Assembly: GCA_032719365.1 (NCBI GenBank)
Contig: CM064861.1
Span: 76,752,863-76,816,862 of the forward strand
DNA: 64,000 bases
From: Prinsepia uniflora
Lineage: Eukaryota; Streptophyta; Magnoliopsida; Rosales; Rosaceae
Direction: 5' to 3'
Below the pieces are notes generated by a model. It had not been told where the DNA came from, did not search any database, and saw nothing but the letters and a program-made list of their open reading frames with translations. The position numbers and the translations under genes were made by a program. Shown in pieces: positions 34,433 to 45,787 of the stretch (within the stretch, counting starts at the first letter, position 1; every line of letters begins with the position of its first letter).

Positions 34433-35364
34433 CCTATGCATGTAAATATATTGTATATCAATATGAGATTCACCCACCTACACCATTACCACAGATGGCG
34501 ACTACGCATCCTATACTTGCTTTAGGAGACACGGCCGACCCTTAGAGCCATATGATGGCTCCAATTAGTGACCCGGCCGGGTGTGATGCTACCCAGCCTC
34601 TACTTGACCCAATAAATTTACATAATCTCTTAGAAAAAAAGTAGGCATGTACACTGAATATTTTGTTTATAGAGTCTTAACCCCTTTCATTTTGTCATGT
34701 AGACATCCGCTTCGACTTTGCCTGTTTCATTCTCCCAGCTTGAGCAACTAATCGTGAATGATGATGACTCTTCTCCACAAGCTACCACTCTAGCAGTTGT
34801 ATCAGAGTGAGATACCACGGCCGAGGCCACCATCCGAGACTTTCTTGAGTGAGACCTTACCTCCCTTGCTTCCTAAGCCGACCTCAACAAAGCCGCCATC
34901 AAAACTTGGCAGGATCCAACTTCTTAACTGATCTATCCACATCAGAGATGGTAGTGTTTTTTATGGCTGAGTTAGAGAGACGTATTCCAAGCTACCTTGA
35001 TTCATCTTCCTAGCTTGAAGTGAGCAAAACCTTGGAGAGTGAAGTTGCTTCGATCAAGACTTCTCTTAGGGACACGATCGAGTTTAGTCGCCAAAATGAT
35101 CGTGAGCTTGCATCCGTTGAAGAGAGAAGTCAACTACTCCAAAATGAGATGTTGAAGCTGGACGCAAGAAAGCAAGCCCTCCTGAAGGAAAGAGGCGACA
35201 GGTATCAAGCCATCAAGCCACTTGATACCCGACTCATGGCGAAAAAGACAGAGGTCAAAGAGGTTAACTCTAAGAGAGCGGTACATTTGGATACGAAAGC
35301 TCGTGGAGACCACCATTGGGCCACCCTCAAGTTAATATTGCGGTCTCACTTCCTTAGTCACTAG
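34433..35364 (+). pseudogene. PMD protein C-terminal part with coiled coil
   Basis: The open frame 35020-35364 (114 codons) encodes a charged, heptad-rich stretch (ESEVASIKTSLRDTIEFS, then ERSQLLQNEMLKLDARKQAL). A coiled coil of this kind is common at the C-terminus of transposon PMD proteins. The upstream part (34433-35019) is broken by stops and has another acceptor-like CATTTTGTCATGTAG near 34702. It continues the gene interrupted by the solo LTR, judging by orientation and position. Homology is inferred from composition, not from a specific motif. Confidence 0.6.
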
Positions 35365-35693
35365 ATATGTTTCTCGGTCCACTAGTATACTTTTATTATC
35401 AGCTTGGCCACCATATTTTATAAACCATGAGGCTATTTTTCATGTCTTGGTAGTCACTTTTCCATCTATTGGCATATTTTGTAGCCACTAGATTACCCTA
35501 AGTAGTTTATGTTCAAAGCTTTCTGGCCACCATTTTTCTTCTTAGCAGGTTTGTTTAACTTTGGTCACCTATTGGCCTACCTTATAATGAAACATCATTG
35601 GCCACTGAATTCAATTATACCCATTACATGATGCGCTATGACAAATATACATTTATATTAACTGAAAATTAATTTCTTGTTGGTTGCTGCCAT
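35365..35693. other. Convergent spacer between PMD frame and pol end
   Basis: AT-rich, with no reading frame. The antisense PMD gene ends on its left and pol ends on its right, so it would hold the 3' ends of two convergent transcripts. Confidence 0.5.
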
Positions 35694-36891
35694 CTACGAA
35701 GACGTAGGGTAATATTTCTTAAGATACCAGCCATTTATTGGGAGATCATGAATTCGGCCACTCATATAACTCAACATATAGACCCATTTTCCTAGCACTT
35801 GGTGAACTAAAAATGGTCCTTCCAAATTTGAAGACCATTTACCGAACCTACGATCTTTTACTTCCACCAATAGTATCGTTTTCCAAACCAAGTATCCTAA
35901 ACCAAAACTTTTGGCCTTAGTCGTCTTGTCATAGGCCCTAGCCACTGTTTCTTTTTTAGCCTTCAACTTGTCCAAGGCATTCAACCTTACTTCATCTAAA
36001 TTATCCAACTCGTGAAATATGACCTGGTTGTATTCATCCTCACTCTATTCGGCATGGTGTGCTATCCTCGAAGATCTTACATTCATCTCGAATGGCAACA
36101 CGCCATCATGGCCGTAAGTCAATGCAAATGGAGTTGTGCCGTTGGCCACACTCTTTGAGGTTCGGTAAGCCCACAAAGTGTTGGACAAGAGTGAATGCCA
36201 ATCTCTAGGATTTTCTGCAATCATTATTTCTAAGATTCATTTAATGACCTTGTTGCTGGCCTTGGCTTGACCATTGGACTCAGGATTATAAGGTGTAAAA
36301 TGTGGTAGCCTTAAACCCCAGTTGGTCGCAGTCGCTTCAATTGTTGTTCCTATAAAGGCCTTTCCTTGATCCGTCATGATGGACTTTGGCATCCCAAATC
36401 GGTGAATAATGTGTTTTTCTATGAACTATATCAGTTCAATTTGAGTAACCTTCTTTAATGGGATGGCCTCCACCCACTTAGTGAAAAAGTCGGTAGCCAA
36501 TAAGATGTATTTATGGCCTTTGGATGACTTTGGGCCGATTTGGCCAATTATGTCCATCACCCAACCCTTGAATGGCCATGCTTTTACTATCGGGTTCATT
36601 GGCCCAACCGGGAGATGTTGGATAGGGCCATGCCTTTGGCATGCTTGGCACCCTTTGTCATAGTCAATGCAATCTTTTAGGATTATTGGCCAATAATAAG
36701 CATGTCTTCTTAAAAGCCACCTTATTTTAATCCCGGCTTGATGAGCTCCACAGATCCCTTCATGGATTTCGTCCATGGGCAAGAATTGATCGTCTTTACC
36801 TAAGCAACTCATTAAAAAATCATTAAAGCTGATATGAAAGAGTTCATTGTTCCATAAGACGTAATTCTGAGGCATTCATCGGGTTTGTTGA
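35694..36891 (-). pseudogene. Tat-type integrase, copy 2
   Basis: Three pieces. The first is the zinc-binding region and first core Asp (36875-36426), where HHCC is intact (H in IHEGIC, H in GAHQ, C in YDKGC, C in QACQ). The second is the rest of the core with MTDQGKAF and NPESNGQ in shifted context (about 36425-36050). The third is the C-terminal region (36008-35694) ending INGWYLKKYYPTSS, close to the INGKYLKKYYP ending of Tat pol. Lesions: a TAG where copy 1 has GAG (ELI-stop-FI, near 36427), and the shared TAG at 36045-36047. The zinc finger is better preserved than in copy 1, but the frame is worse. Confidence 0.9.
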
Positions 36892-37999
36892 CTAGAAGGG
36901 ACACTTGGATTTTTTAGATACTCTATAATTTTGTATCTTCAATCGTCCGGGTGGACGATCAATACCAACACCTCCAAAGGAATTCCTCTTTCGACGACCG
37001 AGGGAAAACATCCCTTCTCTACTTTGAACATATCTTCGAAAAAGTCCTTCAGATATTTGAACCCCGGAGGCCAGTTGAGCCATCTCGTTGGCTTGAGAAT
37101 TACAATCCCTTGGCAAGTGCTTCAACTCCACCTCATCAAAATCATCCAATAGTTGCATTGCCATCGTATGGTAAGACAACAAATTTTGGCTAGATACCTT
37201 ATAGTCTCCGAATAGTTGTTTTAGAACCAACAAGGAGTCTCTCATGACCAATATGTTGGTGACCCTCATTTCACGAAGAATTTCCAACCCAATAATCAAA
37301 GCTTCATACTCTGCCTCATTATTAGAACATTCGAAATCAAATTGGAAAGCATAACGCATTCTAAAACCAAACCGCATTTCAATAATAATCCCGGCTCCAA
37401 ACATAATTTTTGTCCGAGACCCATCGAAGTAGAGATGCCATGGGATTAGCGTGACGTTATTAATTTCAACATTCTCCATGCTCTCAATCTCCACACTTAG
37501 GTGGGAAGCCAAAAAGTCGGCCAGTGCTTGGCCTTTCATGGCTTGTTGGGGTACGTAGTGAAAGGTGAACTCGGCTAGAGCCATTGTCCACTTTCCAATC
37601 CGACCTCTAATGATAGGCCAGGAAATCATGTATTTTATCAAATTAGTTTTGGCGATTATATGAACACAGGATGGAAACATATAGTGCCTAAGCTTAGTGG
37701 CCGTGAAATACAATCCCAAGCAAAGCTTCTCAATAGGAGAGTAATTCCTTTTGGTGGCCGTTAGTATTCGACTTAGATAATACACGGCTTGCTCTTTCTC
37801 CTCATCATTATTTTGGACCAGTAGTTTGCCTCTCTTTGGAGGAATTAACACCAGAGGCTAGGTCAAATAGCCCTTGATCGAGTAGAAGACTTTTTGGTGG
37901 AACTCTTCCCATCGAAACTTGTCATCTTCTTTGGGCCTTAACAGAGAAGAAAATGGTTCAATCTTTCCGGCCGAGTTAGCGATAAATCTTCTAAGAAAA
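36892..37999 (-). pseudogene. RNase H domains of Tat pol, copy 2
   Basis: The 319-codon stretch (37851-36892) holds two parts. First is the RT-linked RNase H: YYLSRILTATKRNYSPIEKL, then FHYVPQQAMKGQALADFLASH. Second is the additional plant-type RNase H: HLYFDGSRTK (first Asp), NNEAEYEALIIGLEI (Glu), VMRDSLLVLKQL (Asp) and LPRDCNSQANEMAQLASG. Two RNase H modules in a row are characteristic of Tat elements. The residues 37999-37852 (LRRFI, then FSSLLRPK) join it to RT but contain stops. This region is missing from copy 1. Confidence 0.9.
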
Positions 38000-39099
38000 T
38001 TTATCCAGTCGAGTAGGATTTGCAATTCCTTCTTATTACTTGGGGTGGCGCATCGATGTTGGCTTTGGCTTTATTTTTATCAATATGAATTCCACGTTGG
38101 TGCACAGGAAAGCGGAGAAAATTCCTGGTCGAAACCCCAAAAACACATTTCTTTGGATTCATCTTTAATTGATCGTTCCTCATTCTTTCGAAGGTCGTTC
38201 GAAGGTCACTTAAGGACCCAGCCTTGATTCGAACTTTACCACTACATCATCAATATAGACTTTCAAATTTCGACCAATCATGTCATGGAAGATTGCATTC
38301 ATGGCTCGTTGGTATGTAGCCCCATCATTTTTCAAGCAGAAAGGCATCACCACATACTCAAACGTACTAATAGACCCTGGACACCTAAAAACGATTTTTT
38401 GAACGTCTTTTTCGGCTATGGAAATTTGGTTGTAGCCTGAATTTCCATCCATAAACGATAAAATTTCATGTTTAGCCGCTCCATTAACTAAAAGGTCAGC
38501 CATGGGCATTGTGTACTCATCTTTCGGAGTAGCAAGATTTAAATTGCAAAAATCAACACAAATTCTTATTGCTCCGGTTTTCTTTTTTAAAGGTACAATT
38601 TTCGAAATCCATTTTACATACATAGCTGGCCTAATAAATCTTGTTTTAAGAAGCTTTACAATCTCTTCCTTAACCTGTAGCTCTACTTCCCCTGCCATTT
38701 GGCGGGGTGGCTGTTTGAATGACTTGAAGTCCTCTGAAATAGGCAAGCGATGTCCACCAAGTCTCGGCTCAACCCGGGCATCTCGGTGTAGTCCCAAGCA
38801 AAGCAATCCTTAAACTCCCAAAACAACTCCTCCATCTTGGTCTGTAGACCCGACTCTAGAAGGCCACCAATGTAGATTAGCCTTAGCTCCTCTTCCGTCC
38901 CCAAATTTATTTCTATCAAAGGATCTTGAACTTCGGCCTTCGAGTCATCTATCTTGGCCAGTGCTAAGTCCATCTCTTCAATTTCAAGGGCATCCTCTTC
39001 CGGGCCTTCCTAGAGAAATTCCACCAAGTCGGCCAATGATCCATGTTCAGCCTCCCTTTCGGCCCAAAAACCATATAGCCATCTCAAAGTGTCTTCCAC
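38000..39099 (-). pseudogene. Reverse transcriptase of Tat pol, copy 2
   Basis: RT copies the element's RNA to DNA. The main open part (38806-38210) includes WISKIVPLKKKTGAIRICVD, then ILSFMDGNSGYNQI with the first catalytic Asp, FEYVVMPFCLKNDGATYQR, and YIDDVVV with the catalytic Asp pair. The upstream linker (38973-38683) ends FAWDYTEMPGL in a different frame, so a frameshift lies near 38750. The thumb region LKMNPKKCVFGV (38183-38001) is also shifted. The left-hand gag-pol linker reaches 39099, where a solo LTR is inserted. Confidence 0.9.
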
Positions 39100-39104
39100 C
39101 GCGA

Positions 39105-41669
39105 TGACATGACTTGTCCCAACGGGACTTCGCTAACCGTGCCCGGTCTTACTCCCATCTGAGAAGCCAACTGAAGTCCCGAAAATGCCCTTCAGCACCT
39201 GTCAGACAAGGGATAACTGCACTGATTTCCGCTCATGCCTCCGCCTCGTGATCAGCCCTGAACGTTGTGCCACGGCCTGGTGGGTCATCAAAACAGAAAA
39301 GGTGTGAGTGGACAAAAAGAATATCGTTTAAAAACACATTTCGAAACACATCAATTACCCTCCAGTTTATCAAACCATGCATGCATAGGGGAAAACATAT
39401 GAATCACAATCACCGGCTTTCCAGCCAAATCACAAAACAAATCAAATCCAGGCTCTCAGGCCAAAACAGATGAAAATATATGCACCTGGCCACGCAGACC
39501 AGAACCCGTGCTCAAATACTAGTACGTAATCACAATCAATATCAAAAAATACAACCAATCAATCAATCAATCCATCAATTCGCATTATTCACAAGTGCAC
39601 AATCAATCATATAATCACATCCGCACTATGCGTAGGCCAACCTCGGGAACTGAACTCAGGCACCATCCGAGCCATATCCATCATGTCTGGGAACTGCACC
39701 CGCACCATCTAGACGTACCACATACTCGGGAACTGCACTCACGCAACATCCGAGTCACGTCTAGGAACTGTACTCGCACCATCCAGCCCATGATCCAGTA
39801 TCCAGTATTCATAATCACAAACAAAATCCATATTATAACACATATCAATCATATCCATGACCTCAAATCAAGTCATAAGCATTCCCAGTAGGGTTTTAAG
39901 CCCAAATACCAATTATACGTAAATTCATAAAATCACATGGAAAACATGAAAATAATCCAGAAATCATCATTGACTTATCAATTCATCAAAATATCCATTT
40001 TGACTCCGGGCCTAGCCCAAAATACCATTTACGTATTTCTCGTAAAACGTGCCTAAAAGATCAATTAAAATATTCATTAAATCACACATAATCATGCCAC
40101 ATCATCAAGACATCAATGCAAGTCAAATCATGCAATCAATCAGGTAAAACATTTAACTATGCATGCATCATGGTTTATAAAACAAACGTCCACTCACACA
40201 CCGTCCAAACCGCTCGCTTCCCGAGCTGCACGCGTTTCCGTAATTTCTGACACTTGTCAGGAATCTCGAATCCTGTCCAAAATCATTATTCGAGGTTACT
40301 AACAACTCAATTCACATCATATCAATTCCCCATAATTTTCCGGGAATTTAATATTAATTTAAAATATAATATAAACCTTCGGACCCTATAAACATTATCG
40401 AGACGGTGTCCGATTGACTCGAAACCAACGCCAAAATGATCATTACACTGTATAGAGTAAAACACATGTTGGACACTTTCCCAGAAAATGACCCACGCGT
40501 CCTCACGACCCACCGCAAGCGGCTGCGCGTGAAAGCCACGCGCTATGAATAGTGCAGCTATAGTGTCGTCCCTGTTACCCGTTTCCCTGGTATTCGGGTC
40601 TGCAACCCGCGGTGCAACCTGGTTTGTTTTCTTTCAATTTGAACCCAATTCCTCTAGTTCTTTCACTCATTCTCACCTATTCTACATCTATGTTTGATCT
40701 GTGACCTCAATTTGATGAAACCACGCCATAAACCCCTCGACTAAACCTCAAACCCGACGGGTCCGAACTCGGGTTCTACCCAAGATCGACCTGTTTCCTT
40801 CAATTGATTACATCAGAAGCATCCTACGTCCATTCTAAGCACGAAATTGAAATCAATTTCAATAATCTTTACCTCTAAGTAATCGAACTCAGGCTCCACA
40901 CTTCGACACAATCACATGGGTTGTTCTTCGTCAATTCATTATCAATTAACTTCCCAATTGATTTGGTTCAAGTCGTCTAGCTCCCAGGAAGCTAAAGATC
41001 ACGTCAATTTCAATCGAAACCGTCTAGGACATCAAATTTGATATTTATGAGTTTAGGTAGTTTTTCGGGTGTTCCGAGTTTGGTTCCAGGTCCAATTCCT
41101 TTCAATTCTCACTCAGTTGTTCACTTAATTCCTCCCTTTTTGTTCTCTGTTCAGTTTCTTTCAATCGGATAGGGAATGGGTTGATCAAAAAATGAAGGAA
41201 ATCTGTGTATTTTCTGTTTTTCATAAGAACACCTTCCTAACTAATTCTATATGATAAGGCAACCGTTTAATTCATTAGTTAAATAGGCAAAAGGCAACTA
41301 AGTGCCACTAAGTGCTTCCATTCAAGTGACATGTGTCACACTTTAAACTATCATAGGCTGAATCATCCAATATAAAATCATTTAATACCTTGCACCATTT
41401 AATTAAGTCCCTTACTTAAAATTACCATTTTACCATTACCAAAATGCCCCTCATAGTTTGAGACCCATAACTTTTTCGTTCGGACTCCGATTGACGCATG
41501 CCGCCTGTCTACAGATTCAGTGTCCCGAGACCTATTCAACAGTACTTCCGAAAAGTCCAAACAAGGACCCGATCAAAAAGTCAACATCCGGCCCTTATCA
41601 CTAGGGGCAAAATCGTCATTTTCCTCAAATTTTCCAACTTTTCGTTTTTCGAATTTTCGGGGCGTTACA
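39105..41669 (-). mobile_element. Solo LTR, 2565 bp (TGTAACGCCCC family)
   Basis: Sense ends TGTAACGCCCC (41669) and ATGTCA (39105). Flanks CGCGA (39100-39104) and CACGA (41670-41674) form a 5-bp target duplication with one mismatch. Copy 1 is uninterrupted at the same point (ACCGCGTCC, about 7860). It is a different family from 31290-34427 but has the same internal plan. Confidence 0.92.
39277..40197 (-). other. Intron-like LTR module with inverted arms
   Basis: Sense GTGAGTGGAC at 40197-40188, GTCCACTCAC at 39313-39304 and a 3' splice-like GACCCACCAG ending at 39277. Length 921 bp. The short repeats inside read CTCGGGAACTGCACTC-like (about 39640-39790), unlike the other families. Confidence 0.5.
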
Positions 41670-41674
41670 CACGA

Positions 41675-42337
41675 CCTTCCTTTCATCCCTCTTATTTGTT
41701 GTATTATTCATTAAGAATGAAAAAATCAGCAACTGTGGGCCGCTCTCCGTTGGCTTGTGCATCATGTGCCCTCAAATAGACTAGCTTCTGGGCCGCGACT
41801 CCCATAGGTCGGCCATTCTTGTATGAACCATGAATGGCCGTGAGTTGGCCTCAACAATTTCTGTAGTTCCATCTTCGCGCCAAAACTTGAGGCATTAGTG
41901 GAGAGACGATGACACACACATACTTCCATGGATCCAATACCAGCCCAACCGAGCATTAAAAGTGAGCTCTAGTTTCCACTACAAAGAAGGCCGTCATTCT
42001 GACCTTGCCCCCAACTCTGACCTCAAGATGGAGGATCCCTCGAGTTAGGTTGGTTTCTCCTATGAACCCGCTAATCGTTATCTCGGTCGGGATAATTTCA
42101 TCCATCCCTCTTTTCAACTTCTTCATAATTGAAGTTGGGAGGATGTTCATGGTTGCCCCGGTATCCACTTAGCACTTTATTTTTTGGAATCCCACCGAAA
42201 TGAGCACACACATATAACGGTTTCAAGTGGGTTGACATCCTCTTAGTAGGCATCTCAAAGCAAATTTTTCCCGCATTCATTTTTTCTTCTTTTGAAATGT
42301 AAATTTGCGGCTCGTTAAACTCGACCCAAGGTTTCAC
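41675..42337 (-). pseudogene. Retropepsin domain, copy 2
   Basis: It matches 7906-8530. DTGATMNILP starts near 42167, followed by FIGETNLTRGILHLEVRVGG. The same extra base as in copy 1 puts TAA before VDTGA. Another frameshift near 41956 (an added A in CATTAAAAGTGAG) separates the C-terminal third, which is still open in copy 1. Confidence 0.85.
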
Positions 42338-43771
42338 AAATTTTGTTTATATGGTTGTCTCATTTGATCCATCTACTAGCACTGTGGGCTCTACCTCGTC
42401 CCAAAACATCACCAGCGATAATGTTGGGTTGTCCGGGTTTGGCTTCAAAGAATGATGGTAATGTGACCACATTAATAGGTACCTCTTTATTCTTGCTAAA
42501 TTGGAGGTTTCTCTTAGTATTGGTCTTCCACATTCTCTTGGCTTGAGCCATGTCCATTTTAGGCTCTAAGACCTCGGCTTGAGAATTTTCTAGGGTCGGC
42601 TGCCCGACCTCTTTTGCTTGAGTCACATTTACCTTTGGACCTTCAACCTCCATCTCCTCTATGGCCTCATCTTCCATGTATTCTTCCTCTTCGTTGTACT
42701 CATCACCTTCATCATACATTTCTTCATCTTCACCCAAAGGCGCCTTATTCACACCCAAATCCCCCTTTGGCTCACCTAAGTGGCGTTGCTTCACAATCTC
42801 TTCTTCGATCGTCGGCTCTGCCTTCTCCTCCACTTTAGGTGACTTGGTGTCCTTCACACCCACTTTGACTATGGCTTGGTCACTTTCTGTCTTCATGACT
42901 TCCTTCTGCGACCGATCCTTACCCCCAGCTTTCTTGGCCATGGATTGGCTAGCCATGGGGTCAGCCTTGCTCCCAGCTGACCCAAGGACATTATCGACCC
43001 CTTTCACGACTTGGTAAATTTTTTCTTTGGCTGGTCCCCTAGTCGCCCGATTTACCTTCTGTCCCTTGATCTCTATTACCTCCTTCATACTCACCTTATG
43101 GCTTTCTAGTTGGCCAGCCCCTCGCCTAGCCTCACTCTTTGCTCCCATAACCAATGGTTGGTGAAGGTCATCTCTTGTGTTCTCTGCTTCAAATGCCCCG
43201 GTCAAGCGCGACTCCAACTCAAAAATTGGTTCCTTGGTGGATGTTACCATGACTTGACCATTCACCCATTTCATGTGCATCTCGACTTCCTCTACGACCG
43301 CTGCCTCGAAAGAGGCCATGACATCAGCCTTACCCAACTCAAGCTCCTCCCTCTTTATTTTCTCTTTAAGGGCGACTAGACAGTTCAGTTGAGCTTGTCT
43401 TTCCTCCGTCCATTTGTCGTCAGCTCTGTTGTTGGCGGAAAATTGCCTTTGAGCTCTCCTCACTTGGGTCCTAGTCAAGGGCTTTGGTGGCAAGCTGTGC
43501 CCCTGGCTTTGGTACTATTGACCCTCTTTAGTGTCCAAAATTTTATAAGTATTAATACTACCCAAATGCTCTTATGTTTATTCTCGCTCTGGTGAATTGG
43601 GCCACCCACAATATCCTCATACTCTAATGGCTTCTGATGGTTCCACCTCGGTGGGAAACATGACCTTTTGTGCTTACCCTGGTAGGTTGGGAATGGTCGT
43701 TTATTCGGCCTAGCTTTGTATTTCTCTCTTGGGTTGTGGGGACCGTAATTCTCGATCGGACTTAGAATCAC
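42338..43771 (-). pseudogene. Gag-protease linker, copy 2 (377-codon open stretch)
   Basis: The frame 43493-42360 is the longest coherent piece of this linker. It has a basic N-terminus (PKPLTRTQVRRAQRQFSANN), a mixed middle and an acidic tail (EDEEMYDEGDEYNEEEEYME). The preceding frame (43771-43475) is basic and Pro/Arg-rich (PNKRPFPTYQGKHKRSCFPP). In copy 1 the linker is split into three. Function beyond a spacer in the polyprotein is unknown. Plus-strand frames here (42661-43017 and others) are shadows of the Glu-rich codons. Confidence 0.75.
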
Positions 43772-44514
43772 CCTTTACTCTAACTCCTTTGGTCGGTCTG
43801 ACCTACCCATCTCTCTCTCAAGCTCCTTCGGCTCTAGTTGCCGGGCATCTAATGACACCTCGCATTAACACCTGCCATATAACACGATGGCCTTTGGAAG
43901 CTCTTCCTTAGTTGGTGGCTCTAGAAATATTTTCTCTTTTCCTTTCGCCATAGGATCTAGCTAAACTTACCTAGCCGCCATGCAGCCTTGGCCTACCTAC
44001 CTAAATCCAACCTTCGCCTAGGGTGGTCTGGGCGGGGGAAATTCACTGCCACGACATTGGCCTGGGCTGAAGGGAATGGATTATTGTCAACTCCCATTGG
44101 GTTCTTCTCCGGAAATTACAAAATCTTCTTCTCAATTAAATCATGCACAACATTGCGAAAAATCAAACAATTGTTAGTTCCATAAGTCCACACATTATGC
44201 CATTTGTAATAAGTTTTATTTTTCAATTCACTAGCTGATGGAATAACATGACCAGATGATAATCTTATGGTATTTTATTTTAAAAGTTGGTCAAAGATTT
44301 GTTCGGCTTTAGATATGTCAAAGGTGTAGGTTTTATTTGTGGCCTTTTTTTTTAAAAAAAAAAAGCTACCACTAAATTTGAAGACCTGAGCCACAATCGG
44401 TTGCTGGTCCTTAGCGGCATTGGACAATGCCTTGCACATATGTGGCCCATTGATAAACAGCTCGGCCAGATTCACTTCAGCCGACTCATCATCCACTTCG
44501 GATAGAGCTTCCTC
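43772..44514 (-). pseudogene. Gag zinc-binding-like region, copy 2
   Basis: The open part 44496-44275 reads VNLAELFINGPHMCKALSNA, then YTFDISKAEQIFDQLLK. In other frames it continues with KWHNVW and NNCLIFRN, as in Tat Gag. The Athila-like element joins at 44515 after a 34-bp deletion that removed the insertion junction and the first LTR bases. Confidence 0.7.
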
Positions 44515-45787
44515 ATTGTATACATTTTATGCTTATCTTTTAATGTTTAAATGCTAAAAAATTGTAGAAAATAATATATTTTTTGTGAAATGTGTAAAAT
44601 TGGACAGAGCATGGAAATACGAGAGTTTATGCGAAAGAATCACCTCAATCAAAGTTATATTGAAGAAGTTAAGATCGAATGAAGGGAAGGCATTGAAAAG
44701 GGAAAGGCAAGTCGGTAGCAAGCTACAGAATCCAAAATGGCAGCCCAGAAATTGGTTAGGCCAACGCCTATCGATTCCCAGATACAACTTTCGGCGCGTG
44801 CGTCTGCCGAGGAACGTTTCTTTTCTTCAGTGCCCGCTTGTTGAACCTGCTTCCAAGATTTCAACGGGCATTCACTGATTGCCCTTCCAGTCATTCCTTG
44901 CATCGTTGACCATGCGTTAAACACTGAATTCCAGCCCAAATTTTGGTGGGCTTCCACCGAATCGTTTCCTATTCAATTCCAGCACATATTTTCCTTTTTT
45001 TAAGGAAAATTGTCCAATTCAAGCTTGGATTTGTTTCTTTTTTATCTAGGAAACCTTTTTAATTAGGATTTTTATTACCTTTTTATTTTAGGACTTTAAT
45101 TTAATTAGTTTAATCATTTTTCATTTAGAATTTAAATTGTAAATTCCTATTTATTTGAGGATTAATTTTCTCTTATAAATAGAGAGGCTTAGGTTATTTT
45201 CAAAGGGTCGCACATTTTTGTACCAAAGCTCTACTTAACCTAATTTTGCTCTTCAATAATTCGAGATTCTTTAATATAATTTTGGTTCTCTATCTTAGAT
45301 GAATTTCAATAATCTTCCATGTGTTTCAATATCTTGGTTTTTATTATACTTGTTTGTTGTGCTTAATGCTTGATTGGATCTCTAGGGCAATTCCCGAGTT
45401 AAGATCATTGAAAGTGTCTAGGGAAATTCCCGGCATGTACTTGATATAATATGCTTGTATTCCGTAGAACCAATGTTATGGAATTTCGTAGATTTTGAAA
45501 TTGGCATACCTTATGAATGAGTTAGGTTTAAAGTTGAGTTGACAATGTAAATAATAGATTAGGTTAGTTTAGGTTAGTTAATCACGTAGCATAATAGAAA
45601 CAATCACCTGCCCCCGTAATTAATCAATCAAACGATAAATATGTTTAGGTACCCTCAACTCCCGGTTATGAATGATCCCTACTTATCAATGCTATAATCT
45701 ACAAAAAAAGGTTTTAATTTGCATATATTTTTATTAAGTGTTGAGCGTGACTTTGTGTTTACTTTAATGCTAAGTTTTAGCGTATCA
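44515..45787 (+). repeat. 5' LTR of Athila-like element, copy 2
   Basis: It lacks the first TGATAAGCC segment and about 0.2 kb corresponding to 11570-11760. It keeps the TATA box TATAAATAG at 45174-45182 and the end GCGTATCA. Confidence 0.88.

Noticed and set aside
42661..43017. Ser-rich plus frames opposite the gag-protease linker (also 8807-9210)
   Set aside because: Shadow of GAA/GAG-rich coding sequence on the other strand, where the frame is longer and matches the polyprotein.
11469..45182. Independent insertions of the Athila-like element in each Tat copy
   Set aside because: Same insertion base, same target duplication and the same 3' LTR deletion in both copies fit one insertion followed by duplication.
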